A DNA stretch of 64,000 nucleotides from Porphyra umbilicalis (taxonomy: Eukaryota > Rhodophyta > Bangiophyceae > Bangiales > Bangiaceae). This document shows positions 45,255-57,489 of the stretch, one piece after another. The position numbers and the translations under genes were made by a program. The notes under the pieces were generated by a model. That model was not told where the DNA came from. It saw nothing but the letters and a program-made list of their open reading frames with translations, and searched no databases. The stretch covers positions 1 through 64,000 of the forward strand of contig KV919012.1 in NCBI GenBank assembly GCA_002049455.2, written 5' to 3'. Within the stretch, counting starts at the first letter, position 1; every line of letters begins with the position of its first letter.

Positions 45255-45519
45255 TGTAGTTAGTTGTATTGGTTGCTCGGCGGCGCAAGCCAATTCCCAT
45301 TAGGGGAATTGGGCCCACGCAACGGTTTCTGCCCTTTTAGGACGAAGGGCGACGACGGTGGGAGGCACCGTCGTCGCCGGCAAGTAAACCGTGCCTTTTG
45401 TCTTGTACCTTTGGCGGCCCCTCTTCCCGGATCGGGTGATCCTATAGGGGGCACGTTCTTAGGACGGCAGCGGTGAGATAATTCCCTCTTCGGGCCCGTG
45501 GCTACGGGTTTGTGCTACA
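45255..45519 (+). repeat. 5' LTR of Gypsy element G
   Basis: 265 bp with inverted ends, TGTAG ... CTACA, placed directly before a primer-binding site. It has no second copy in the window, so the boundaries rest on the terminal inverted repeat and the primer site. Confidence 0.65.
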
Positions 45520-45521
45520 TT

Positions 45522-45537
45522 TGGCGCTCCGGGTGAG
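45522..45537 (+). other. Primer-binding site of Gypsy element G
   Basis: TGGCGCTCCGGGTGAG, complementary to a tRNA 3' end CTCACCCGGAGCGCCA that includes the CCA terminus. Different from the primer site of the C/Z family. The tRNA is not identified. Confidence 0.6.
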
Positions 45538-48500
45538 ACCATTGGTCCACGCCCGGCTGCACGACCCCCGGCCCCGATCTCGAGGTTGTACCGGTTCGTC
45601 GAAGGATCACCTCACGGTACGCTTCGCGGCCCCCGGGGCCATGGACCGCGTCGCTTCGTCTTCTTATTCCTCGTCTGTCGCCGGGGGCGCTCCCTGGGCG
45701 GTCGTGAGCGACGGCGACGTCGGCGCGGCCACCGGGGCCCGGATGGACGGACGGGGCTGGCTGCACTCCTTGCCAGACCTCATCGCCCTGGTGCGAGGGG
45801 GCCCGGCGGCGTCGATGGCGGGCGGTGGTTCGGTGGCGACGGTGCACGGCATGTCGCCCTTTGACCCCGACCACGCGCATCCCGCGGCGAACGACCGAGC
45901 CGTCGCCTCAGACCAGGGGCTGACGGGGATGACATCCAAACGCGGCCCGGGGGGGCCCGCGAACACCCCCCGGGACCTGGCGCGTCGAAACGGCGTTTTC
46001 GCCCAGATGCGGTGCCGGGACGCAGATGCGATCCGTCTCCCCCCGTCGTCTGCCGCGCGGCGACGGGCGGACGCAGATGCGACGGAGCTGGACACGTCGG
46101 AGGCGGAGGAGACGTTCGCCGCGTGGGCGGCGGCGCGCACCGAGCGCCGTCGCGGGGCCTCGCCGCCAACGGACGGCAGCGAAGCCCAGGTGGGGACCCG
46201 ACCGGGGCGCCGTGGGCGCTCCGTGCGCGGGTCGCGGCGATCGGGCGGACGCTGCCCCGAGACGGTCGCCGACACGACAGAGTCGCAGCTGCTCATGTCC
46301 GAGATGCGACAGGAGCTGGGAAAGCTCCGCCGCCTGCGGGACCAGGTCGTCGAGACGGCCTCCTCGGCAGCTGTGCCCGACGCGCTGCCCGCGCCGACTC
46401 GCGTGGCCCCGCGGGCGAGGCCGAGCGCGTCCACCCGGTCGGCGGCGCCCGCGCCCGGCTGGGCCACGTCCCCGGCGGGCGGCGTCCATGCGGGGGCCCA
46501 GTCGTCCGAAAGTGAGGCGGATTCGGAGGAGACGGCCGAGCCGGCGGAGTCGATCGCGGAATTCCGCGAGTCTATCGTGGGCGAGGCGGTCCGGCGCCTG
46601 CGCCGCGACCAGCGGTTGGAGCGAGTCACGGAACCCCGGTTTCTGCCCCTGTTCAAGGCGGTCTCATATCGCCTGTACGACCGCACGCCCGGGTTCTCGC
46701 GCACGCAGCGGGCGCAACAGCGGTAAAACCGGCGTGACCTCAAGGAAATGATGCTCGCGGAGGACCGGCCTTGGGACGCCAAGGATCGGGTGAGCGTCAT
46801 CAACTTCCTGCGGAAGCTGAAGAACTCCTGCGACGCCCTCGGCGTGGCCGAGGGGGCCGCGGTGTCCCTGCTTCAGTGGCTGGTCTCCAAGACCGTCATG
46901 GTGGTCATACGCCGCGTGGTGCCAATGGGCAGCGACACGGAGGCGGTGCCCGCCCAGTTCAAGTTCAAGCACATCATCTGTGAACTGCTAGAGGAGTACC
47001 TCGACGAAGACGTCCTCTCCGACCGCTGCCGCGAGCTGAAGTACGCCAAGTAGCACGCATGGGAGACCGAGGGGCAGTTCGGGGACCGCATCGTGGCGTT
47101 GAACGCCGCCCACGGGGCCCTTTTGGACGGCAAGAAGCTCAAGGCGGTGCTGGTGTAAGGGGTCTCCGAGTCCCTTCGGGCCGCTGCACGGCAGTACAAT
47201 ACGGCCGGGCGGTCGTTCACGAAGTTGAAGGCCCACCTCGATCGGGAAGGAAAGTCTTCCGGGGCCCTGCACCAGGTGAGGTTGGCACCGAAGCCACCGG
47301 CACGGAACCGGCTGTCGTTGACCCCACGGAGCAACGCACCCGCGTCCAAGGCCCTCGGGGGCACCTCCAAGGCCGATGGCGACGTGGCCACGGTCGATGC
47401 GACCGCCACACCTTGGGATTGGCATGTGGCACAGGCCGCCCTGGCTGCGCCCGAGGAAGAGGGCTCCGTGGCCTTCGTCGCCGGTACCGGAGGCCCAGCC
47501 CCGTCGGTTTGGGGCCCGAACCAGGCTCCCCGAACGGGGCACCGCCCCACGACGGAGTTCGCGTCACCGCTGACGCGGGGGCCAGGTCCCGCCGCTTCCG
47601 GGGCCGCCGGGTCCCGGCTGGGCGCAGCAGTCCCCTTCCCGAGACGCCCCAACGTGGCGTAAAGCCATGCCGGGCGGGACCCCGCTCACCCGCGCGGGTA
47701 CCCCGCTAGTGGCCCTACGCGCCGTCGGGGGGCCTGCGTCGTGTGCTACGACCCGGGGCACTGGGCGGAGCCATGCTCCATAATGACCCCGGAGCAGCAA
47801 GAGCGGGCGCGTAACGCGCGGGAAGCGGTCCGGCGGGCGCGGTCGACGGGGGGTGCCGGCGCAGCCGCCTTGAAGGCGCAGGCGGCCGCCACGGGGGTCC
47901 ACGTCATCCACGAGGTGGAACGCAACCCGGAGGCCTTCGAGACCGACGACAGGACGACGACGGAGGAGGAGTGGCGTCAGTTGACCCAGGACGGGTCAAA
48001 AGGGGAAGCCGACGAGGCGGCGGGTGCCGCCGATGACGAGGCCCAGGAAAACGCCTAAGGGGCAGCCTCTTACGTGGGCTGCCCACCGATGCCGTTCGCC
48101 TCAAACCCGCGCGCCGACCGGCCTACATCACGGCGGCCAGGCAGAGCGCCCTGCGGCGCTGCGGACAGGGCTTCCGGCCATTGCCGGCCTTTCGGCCCCG
48201 CATCCTGCCCCGCTCGACCGGTCGTGCAGCGTACAGGGACGCTGCGAACGTCGGCGTCGAGGGGCCAGCCCCGGTCACCGCGCCACCCGCCAAGCCGGTA
48301 CCCGCGACCGAAGACGCCGAGATCCTGCTCGGGACGCTGCACAACTACAAGGTCACGGCATCCATGGGACTCCGGGCGTCCAACATGATCGCGACCTCCG
48401 TGGTCGTCGACACCGGAGCAGGCGCCGGCGTCATCCGGCCGGAGGTCCTCCCCGACGGATGGGACGCGGCGATCACGCCGCACCCGATAGGCGCCGGGCT

Positions 48501-51413
48501 CCGGCTGCGCGACGCAAACGGGAATCAGCTATTGACCTCGTGAACGATTTCCCTGCTTTTCCGGGCGGGAGGTCTGTGCGTGCCATGCACCTTCCAGGTG
48601 GTCGCCAGCCTCTCCGTCCTCGTCCTGCTGGGATGCGACTTCCTGGACGCGCAGGCCCATGCCATCCTGCCGTCGGACCAAGCGGTGCGGTGGCGGGATG
48701 GGACGGTGTCCGCGATCGTTCGGGGTCCCAATGACAAGATCGACCGCCGTGCCACGGCGTCCCGCGTCCTGCGGCTCGCATACAAGACACAGTTGGCGCC
48801 ACGGTCGGCGACGATCGCCTGGGTGCGCACCCCGTTGGGTGGCCTAGGGCAGGTCTTCGGGACATCCCGGTTGATGACCATGTACCGGGCGACGGTCGCC
48901 ACCGGGGTCCACGAGATTCTGCCCGGCATCGCCTTCCCGGTCGCGATCGCGAACTTTGGGGACTGCGAGGTAACCCTCCGCCCAAAGACGGCCATTGGCC
49001 GAGTCGAGGTGCTCACGACCGGCGTCATTGCCTTGCCCGCGCGCCCGTCGGCCGACGGGGGCGGTTCGGTGCGGGTCGACGTGCCGGCGCGCGACCCATC
49101 CTTCTGTGTCTTCCGCCCGACCGACGCGGGAGCCTCGGCAGAACCTGCACCGATGGCAGCCGTGGACGGGGCCCTGCTGGTGGCGGAACCTACCACAGGA
49201 CGGGGCGGCCTCGAGGGGGACCCCCCCGAGGAGGTGCCCGAGCCTCCGGCAACGAACCCTCCGCGCGTGGCGGATGTCCCGCTGCCCGAGGCTCCGCCGC
49301 ACCTCCACGAGCGGATCCGGGCGGTGCTCCACCGGCACGAGGCGATGTGGTCGGGCCAGGCCCTGGGCGCGATCAAGGCCACGAGGCATCACATCGAGCT
49401 CACCCCGGGGGCCAAGCCCGTGCGCGTCCCGCCCCGGCGGGCCGGGCCCAAGGCGCGAGAGGCGGAGGCTGCGGAAGTCGAACGCCAACTGGCGGCCGAC
49501 GTGATCGAGCCGACGTCCTCCGAGTGGGGCTTCCCCGTGGTCCTGGTGCCCAAGAAGGATGGGACACTCCGGTTCTGCGTGGACTATTGCTTGCTGAATG
49601 CGGTATCCAAGCGCGACTCCTACCCGCTCCCGCGCATAGATGAGTGCATCGACAGCCTCGGGGAGGCCAAGGTCTTCTCCACCCTGGACTGCAACGCCGG
49701 GTACTGGCAAGTCCTAATCGCCGATGGCGACCGGGAGAAGACAGCCTTCGTCTGCCACAAGGGGGCCTACCACTACAAGCGGATGCCGTTCGGGCTGACG
49801 AACGCGCCCGCGACATTCCAGCGGGTATTGGACATCATCCTGTCCGGCGTCAAGTGGCAAAGCTGCCTGGTATACCTCGACGACGTCATCGTCTACTTCA
49901 AGACGCAGGAGGCGCATGTCCAGCATTTGGACGAGGTCCTGGGGCTCCTACGGGCCGCGGGGGTCACCCTCAAGCTGCCCAAGTGCCGCTTTTTCCGGAC
50001 GACGGTGGAGTACCTCGGCCACGAGATCACTCCCGGCCGCCTCGGCGCGTTGTAGGCTCACACTAAGGCCCTCCGAGAGGCGGCGTTCCCGACGACGCGC
50101 ACTCAGGTGCGGAGCTTCATTAGCATGTGCAATGTCTTCCGACGGTTCGTCCCGAACTTCGCGCGGATCGCCACCCCCCTGAAGAACCTCATGGGCTCGA
50201 CCGCCCCGCTCACGGTGCCGCCACCGACGCCGGAGCAGCTGGTCGCCTTCGAGGAGCTGAAGCGCCGGCTGACGCAGCCCCCTGTTCTCGCCCTCCCACG
50301 CGCCGGTCACAAGTATGTGTTGGACGTGGACGCGTGCGGTACGCAAGTAGGCGCAGCCCTGCTGCAGGATCAGCAGGAAGACGGGCTCCGCCCCATCGCC
50401 TTTATCAGTCGCGTCCTCGAAGGAGAAGAACGCAACTTCAGTGTGACCGAGAAGGAGTGCCTCGCCGTCGTGTGGGCCTCCCTCAAGCTGAGAGCCTACC
50501 TGGAGGGCGACCGGTTCTTGGTCCGGATGGACCACGACTGCCTCAGGTGGCTCCTCAAAATCGACGGGACGGCACACGGGCGCCTCGCTCACTGGCGCAT
50601 GCGCCTGAATGAGCTCGCCTTCGACATTGCGTACAAGCCCGGCCAAACCCATTGGCTCGCCGACGGGATGTCCCGGCTGGTCACCTCGGGCACCGACCGC
50701 TCGGCCGACGACACGGACCTTCCTGTCTTCGCCGTGACCCGGGCAGAGACGGCCCGGGGCCTGGAGACAGCCAACTACGTGTCCGGGCCGACCACGCGCG
50801 CCATCGATAAGGGCGAGGTGGCCACGGCACAAGGGGAGGATCCCCTGTTTTGCAAGGTCGTGGAGGCGCTCAACGCCGGTCGAGCGGTGCCGTTCTTCGA
50901 GGACAGTGATGGCCTCGTGTGCCGGCGTGCCACCCACGACGGGGTGGCCCAGAATGTCGTACCGGTGCCCCTGCGGGAGCGTGTTCTGCGGTTGGAACAC
51001 CAGACCACGTTTGCGGGACACCCGGGGGTGTCCCGGATGTATGCTGCCATGCGGCGGTATAACTACTAGCCCGGGATGGCGGCGGACGTCGTCCTTCACG
51101 TCCGCAACTGCGCAAGCTGCGCCCGAGGTCGCGTCCGGCCGCTTCGGGCGGCAGCCGCCTTGCAGCTCTTCCCAGCCACGCTGCCCTTCCAGGACATCGC
51201 CACGGACTTTTTCGGGCCGCTTGCCAAGACGGGCGCCGGCAACGAGTACATCATGGTCATCACTGACCGGTTCTCCAAGCTGATACGCGCCATCCCGATG
51301 GGTAAGATACGCGCGGTGGACTGCTCCTCCGTCCTCCTGGACTATTGGATCGGGGCCTACGGCCCCCCTGACCGGGTCCTGTCGGACGGCGGGCCCCAGT
51401 TCACCGCGCAGTT

Positions 51414-51957
51414 TGTTGAAACGCAGTGGGGATAGGGGATGGGGGACCACGGTGAAGTGGTTGAGGGGCTTGAGCTTGTGTGTATGTGTGCGAACGTGCT
51501 TTGTTCGTTGTCTCTCCAAAGCGCCCCTCTTCCCATCAAGGGCACTCCTCAAGTAGTCCAAGTCGGAGCACTCAAGCCCGCCACGCAGCCCAAGCAGCTC
51601 GCCCGCGCACGCGCCCGCCCACACTCTGAATCAAAACGCTCACCAAATCAAAACATCAGAGACCAAAGCAAAGCCCACGCAAATCAAAGCATCAGAAGCG
51701 CAAGAACAAAAAATGTGAAATCGAAAAAATTTCACTCAAAATCGCACGGGTACAAATGTCGAATGCACCAGCGGTCACCAAACCGCGAGGAAGTCGCATG
51801 GGTAGCCTAGTGAGAAGTAGGCACCCACTCTCATTAGGCGTGACCTTCGGGTCGCGTCCGGGAGTCGGGGGCTCGAACCATGTCAATACCTGGTTTCTTG
51901 AATTTTGCTTTTTACAGCAGGAGGGCTTACAGCGGCGTTGAGCATGACGTTCCAACA
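51414..51957 (-). repeat. 3' LTR of Copia element J
   Basis: 544 bp, plus strand TGTTGAAACGCAG to GTTCCAACA. The ~115 bp at the plus-strand left end match the end of the B/I LTR, the remainder does not. Carries a diverged copy of the tRNA-like unit described for the other LTR. Confidence 0.93.
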
Positions 51958-54900
51958 CGCCCCCTTGCTTGACGCCGCCTGACAGCTGACCGCCCCTGAA
52001 GTACTTGTCGAGAAGTAAATCCGCCTAGAATCTTGACGTCCCAAATCCGATGCCGCCCGTCATGGCCGCCTTGGAGGAGCAATGTACCAAACAGCTTCCT
52101 TGCTGGCCTCGCAAAGAGCCATGTACTCCGCCTCCATGGTCGATAGCGCCACCGTCTTCTGCAACTTCGAAGCCCAGCTGACGGCCGCCCCGCCAAAGAT
52201 GAACATGAAGCCCGTCGTAGACCGCCGCGTCTCGTGGTCACCTGCCCAGTCGGCATCGCTGAAACCTTGGAGGATGCCCGACGCGGACTTGTTGTAGACC
52301 AGGCCCTTGTCGACAGACCCCTTGACATATCGGAGGACGCGCTTCACAGCCGCCCAGTGCTCCTTCTCATAGCCCGACACGAAACGGCTTAGCTTGCCGA
52401 CTGCAAAGGCGAGATCAGGACGCGTCCCGACCATCAGGTACATCAGGCTTCCGACGGCCTCGCGATAAGGAAGAGACTCGTCGCTCTTCTCCGACTTAGC
52501 CAGCTGCAGCGCGACCTCCAACGTTGTCGCGATCGGGTTGCACTCCGCCATACCGAACTTCTTGAGCACTTGTCCCGCGTACTTGCCCGGCGACAGCTTG
52601 ATGGTGCCCAACGTCTGGTCACGGCTGATTTCTAGCACGAGGATGACCTTGGCCTCGCCCAGGTCCTTCATCTCGAAGCGCTTGCGAAGCGCCTTCTTGA
52701 TTTTGTTAATCGCCTTCATGCTTGACCCGACCGGAAGAAGATCGTCGACGTACACCAGGACGATGATGATCTCACCGTCATCCATCTGGAGGTAGAGGCA
52801 GGCATCCGGGTCGATGTTGTCGAATCTTGCGACTTGAGGAAGGCGTCGAGCTTGGCGTACCACATCTTGAGGGCTTGCTTAAGCCCATACAGCGCTTGGA
52901 GAAGACGGCACACCTTGTCCGGATACGTGGGATCGACGTATCCCTCCGGCTGCTCCATGTAGACCTCCTCGTCAAGGTCGCCGTTCAGGAAGGCCGTCTT
53001 GACGTCCATCTAATGCAGCTCCCACCCGTCCGCTGCCGTCATCGCCAGGATGCATCGGATGGTAGTGAACTTTGCCACCGGCGCAAGCGTCTCGTTGAAG
53101 TCAAGCCCCTGGATCTTCCGATTGCCCATAAAGCACAGGCGCGCCTTGTGCCGCGTCGTGTTGTTCCCGACCTTGTCCAGCTCGTCCTTGACCTTGTAAA
53201 CCCACTTGCCCTTGAGCACGCGTCGGCCGACCGGGCGATCGTCCAACGCCATGTCTTGTTCTTGCGAATAAAGTCCATCTCCTGGTCCATTGCGGCCCGC
53301 CACTTGGTCGACTCTTGTCCTTGAACTGCTTGCCCATACGTCATGGGAGCCTCGTGAACAACGAGGCTCCCTGGACGCAAGTACTCAACCGGCGGCCTCC
53401 GCGATCAGCCGCTCCGACGCAGTGTGTCTTGAGATCCGGCAGAATCTTGATTTTTGTTTGCCGACTTGTCCGAGCCATCATCTTGCTGGTCGTTTCCGCC
53501 GTCACCTTCAGCGTCGACGTCTTGGTCGTCTTCAGCGTCGACGTCTTGGTCGTCGCTGCCGGCATCCAAGCCCGTCTGGCCTTCCACGTCTTCGTCCACG
53601 GGTGAGTCCTCTGGAACATCAGCAACCTTGCTTGAGTTGTTCTCGGAGAAAACGACGTTTCGCGTCTTGACGACCTTGCCGTCGTCGAGGATGACCTTGT
53701 ACGTCTTGCTGCCGTCGGAATAGCCCACGAAAATGCCCTTTGCCGCCTTGTCTCCGAACTTGCCATCGACGTGGCTCTTGTGCAGTACCACCCAGCATGT
53801 TGACCCAAACACCCGCATGTGGCTCACGTCGGGCTTGTTCCCGGTCCATAGCTCATGAGGCGTCTTGCCTACGGGAAGCGCACGGCTGGTGACGCGGTTC
53901 TTGATGTAGACCGCCGTCTTGATGGAATCCGACCAAAGAGCCTGGTCGACGTCCTTGTGTCGCATCATGGTGCGTGCCATCTCCACGAGAACTCGGTTGA
54001 GTCGCTCAGCAACTCCGTTCTGCTGCGGCGTGTCGGGCACCGTCGTCTGGTGCGTCGTGCCGTTCTCATCGTGAAGTGCCCTGAATGCGGACGACACGTA
54101 CTCGTTGCCGTTGTCGGACCGGAGCATTTTGATCTTGTTGCCGGTGTGCAGCTGTGCCTTGGTCAGCCACTTCTTGTACTCACAGAGCAGATCGCTCTTC
54201 TTGTGCAAGAAGACCTCGTCCGTCCAGCGGGAGAAGTCGTCAGTGAAGGTGCCAAAGTAGAGCGCACCGCCACGCGACGGCTCCGACATTGGCCCGCCCA
54301 GGTCCGAGTGCACGAGCTGGAGCCGCCTGGTCACATGAACGCCTCTTGCGCTAGGCATAGGCGTCATTGCCGCCTTGCCGTACACGCACGGCTCGCAGAT
54401 GTCCTTGACCACCACGGAAGTGCACTTGAGTCCGTCTACGTCCTTGTTCTTGATCATCCTCTTGACGCCGGCCACGTTCACGTGGCCAAGACGCTCATGC
54501 CATGGCTGCAGAGAGGCCACCGCAGCAACATCCGACAGTGGGGCCATGTCCAGGTGGTAGAGCCCGTTATTACGCGTGCCGCACGCAGCATTCTTCTCGT
54601 TCATCTTGATGATGAACATACCGAGCTTGAACGACACTTCCGCACCGCGTTCCTCCATCATGCCGACCGACTTGAGGTTGAAGCCCATGGTAGGAACATG
54701 GAGTACCTTCTCCAACTTGATCTTGCGCGTCTTGCCGTTAACGATGACATTGAGCACGACGGTTCCGACGCCCGCCGTGGCTACGGACCCCTTGTCACCC
54801 ATGGTGACGCTGCGTCCCGTAGTCGTTTTGTAGTCATCGAAACACGCACGCATCCAGCACATGTGTGCAGACGCCGCAGAGTCGACAAGCCACGACTCGG

Positions 54901-55905
54901 AAATGTCATCCTTGTCATCCGCGTTGCCAACGAGACAGATGGCGTCGTCGCTGTCGCTACCGTCATCAGCCGCAATCGCGGCCACCTTGTCCTGTCTCTG
55001 CCTCTTGGCCTTGAGCTCTGGGCAATCATGAGCGATGTGCCCAAACTTGTGGCAACAGTAGCACTCGATCTTGGAAAGGGCACCACGGCGGCCTTGACCT
55101 CGATAGTTGGCGCCGACGAGTGCCATGTCACCAATGCGCTTGGTCGACGGTGACTTGTCCGCCTGCCGCCGCTCCTCCTGAAGCAAGCGGCTCTTGACAA
55201 AGTCGAGGCTTAGCTCGTCCTCGCCCTTGGCGTCTAGAGCCACCAGCAGGTTCTCATACTTTGACGTCAGCCCATTGAGAACGCTCATGGCGACATCCAT
55301 CTCCGTCACCTCGCCGCCAATGACCGTGAGGTTCTCGCCGAGGTTGCGCACGCGGTTGTTATAGCCCAGCATGCCCTCGCCGACGTTCATCGCGACGGTG
55401 TAGAATTCGCATCGCGCCTTCATCTTGTCCATCAAACTCTTGCGCTGGAAGACGCCTTGCAGGGTCGACCACAGTTCCGCCGTCGTCTTGCACCCCGACA
55501 CGTGCTCGAGCTGCTCAGACCCAAGGATGAGCCTGGTGATGGCGCTCGCCTTCGTGTATCGACGCTTTCACACCGCCAACTCGTGGTCCTCCGCGTCCGT
55601 CGGCTTGCCGTCTTCGTCAAGCATGTCGTTCAGATCGCGCAGCGTCAGGATCATCTTGATCGGCTGGCGCCACTCGGGGAAGTTCGTCTCCGTCAACTTG
55701 TCAATCTTGATGCCGCCCATGCCGGCTGCGCCACCGTCCATGATGCCTGCTTGTCGTAGCGCTTCCCGATCTTGCCGAACCTTGCGCCTTGACCGTCACG
55801 TCCTTGAACCACCTTGCACTCGTCTTCTTCGCACTTGTCGCGACCGCCGCAACGCCGTCTGGCACACCTTGCCCTTGTAACAGCCCCGGCTCTGAGCCCA
55901 TAACC

Positions 55906-56449
55906 TGTTAAAACGCAGTAGGGATGGGGGATGGGGGACCACGGTGAAGTGGTTGAGTGGCTTGAGCTTGTGTGTATGTGTGCGAACGTGCTTTGTTCGT
56001 TGTCTCTCCAAAGCGCCCCTCTTCCCATCAAGGGCACTCCTCAAGTAGTCCAAGTCGGAGCACTCAAGCCCACCACGCAGCCCAAGCAGCTCGCCCGCGC
56101 ACGCGCCCGCCCACACTCTGAATCAAAACGCTCACCAAATCAAAACATCAGAGACCAAAGCAAAGCCCACGCAAATCAAAGCATCAGAAGCGCAAGAACA
56201 AAAAATGTGAAATCGCAAAAATTTCACTCAAAATCGCACGGGTACAAATGTCGAATGCACCAGCGGTCACCAAACCGCGAGGAAGTCGCATGGGTAGCCT
56301 AGTGGGAAGTAGGCACCCACTCTCATTAGGCGTGACCTTCGGGTCGCGTCCGGAAGTCGGGGGTTCGAACCCTGTCAATACCTGGTTTCTTGAATTTTGC
56401 TTTTTACAGCTAGAGGGCTTACAGTGGCGTTAAGCATGATGTTCCAACA
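55906..56449 (-). repeat. 5' LTR of Copia element J
   Basis: 544 bp, plus strand TGTTAAAACGCAG to GTTCCAACA. Adjoins the half-tRNA-iMet primer site at 55892-55905 (CTGAGCCCATAACC on the plus strand, one base off the usual form). Confidence 0.93.
56288..56405 (+). ncRNA. tRNA-like Pol III unit within the LTR of J
   Basis: On the strand opposite to J, TAGCCTAGTGGG (56294-56305) fits the tRNA A-box consensus TRGCNNAGTGG, and GGTTCGAACCC (56362-56372) fits the B-box. Between them CGTGACC and GGTCGCG pair over a TTCG loop, like the long variable arm of tRNA-Leu or tRNA-Ser, and GCCT/AGGC can form a D stem. A TTTTT run at 56400-56404 could terminate Pol III. However, the ends do not form a 7-bp acceptor stem and the T stem is imperfect, so this is a tRNA-derived or SINE-like sequence and not a working tRNA gene. 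The other LTR of J holds a copy at about 51796-51912. Confidence 0.4.
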
Positions 56450-57489
56450 CAGTTTTGGCACCAGGTGTGCAACCTGTTGTCCGTCGAGGCCAAGGTGACC
56501 GCACCGTCGCGACCGCAGACGAACGGGCAAGCTGAGCGGTTCAACCGCACGATGGGCCGCATCCTCGACCACTACGTCGCCGAGCACTCCTCTACGTGGG
56601 ACACTCTCCTCTCGGCGCTCACGTTTGCGTACAACAAGCACCCACATGCGGCGACCAAGGTCGCTCCGTTCGAGCTCGTCAACCCGTTGGGAGTGGCCAG
56701 CTGGTCTATCAAGGACCTGACGCGGAGGAGGCGGTACCCGGCAACGGCGCAACGGGGCACCCACGCCGAGAAGAAGGAGCAGGCCGCCTTCCTGACGCGC
56801 TTGGTGCGCCTGATCCCGCGGATCCGGGAGGCTCTGGCGGCAGCGCAGCAGCGGTACAAGCGCAACCACGATGCACGCATCCGACCCCAACCGACTGGGC
56901 TGGAAGTCGGCGGGTTCGCCTTCAAGCGGCACCATGACTACAACGGCAGTACGCTTGGTCACCGGGCCCAAGGACCCTTTCGTGTCGTCCACATCGAGGG
57001 GCCAACCGCCGTGCTCGACATCAAGGGCGAGCACCGGCGGGAAAACATTGTGCACCTGGTGCGCGACCCGTCAGGGCCCCCAGCCGAGCCGGCCCTACAC
57101 CCCTCAATGGATGCCACGGTCCGGCCCCACGGGCCTAGGCCCGACGGGCACACGTATCACATCGACCAGATACTGGACCATGCCGACGGCGAGGACGGCC
57201 GCCTATTGGTCAAGGTGACATGGACCGGATACGAGGAGGCCACGTGGGAGGACGCCTCCGTCGCACCCCACGAAACCCTGCGGCTGTACCTGCGCTGCGC
57301 GAGCCGCCGGGGCCTCCTCCACACGGCGGCGGACCGGCCCCCGGGCGTGACCGGGGACGATGACGCGGCCGCCGAGGCGGGGACCGCGCCCGCACCCTCG
57401 GTCGCGGCGGAGCCCGGGGCCCCGGCGGGCCCAGATCCGCCGGTCGGCCCGCCCCTCCAGGGGGCGCGCCCCGGGGTGGGCCCGCGCCG

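Larger units (their letters stand above)
51414..56449 (-). mobile_element. Copia element J (minus strand), inserted in integrase of Gypsy G
   Basis: 5036 bp with 544-bp LTRs at both ends (51414-51957 and 55906-56449, roughly 97% alike by eye) and a CAGTT target-site duplication at 51409-51413 and 56450-56454. On the minus strand: primer site 55905-55892, gag (from about 55735; zinc knuckle CYCCHKFGHIAHDC near 55060), protease (SWLVDSAASAHMC near 54890), pre-integrase (WHERLGHV near 54490), integrase (LVHSDLGGP near 54310, RSDNGNEY near 54110, NGVAERLNR near 54010), reverse transcriptase (about 53290-52700; YVDDL near 52750) and RNase H (about 52330-52090). The coding part is close to that of I. 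It is broken by a handful of disruptions, mainly in pol, and is fairly young by LTR identity. Confidence 0.93.

Noticed and set aside
56288-56385. Functional tRNA-Ser or tRNA-Leu gene
   Set aside because: A and B boxes and a long variable-arm hairpin exist, but no 7-bp acceptor stem forms and the T stem is imperfect; kept only as a tRNA-like unit.
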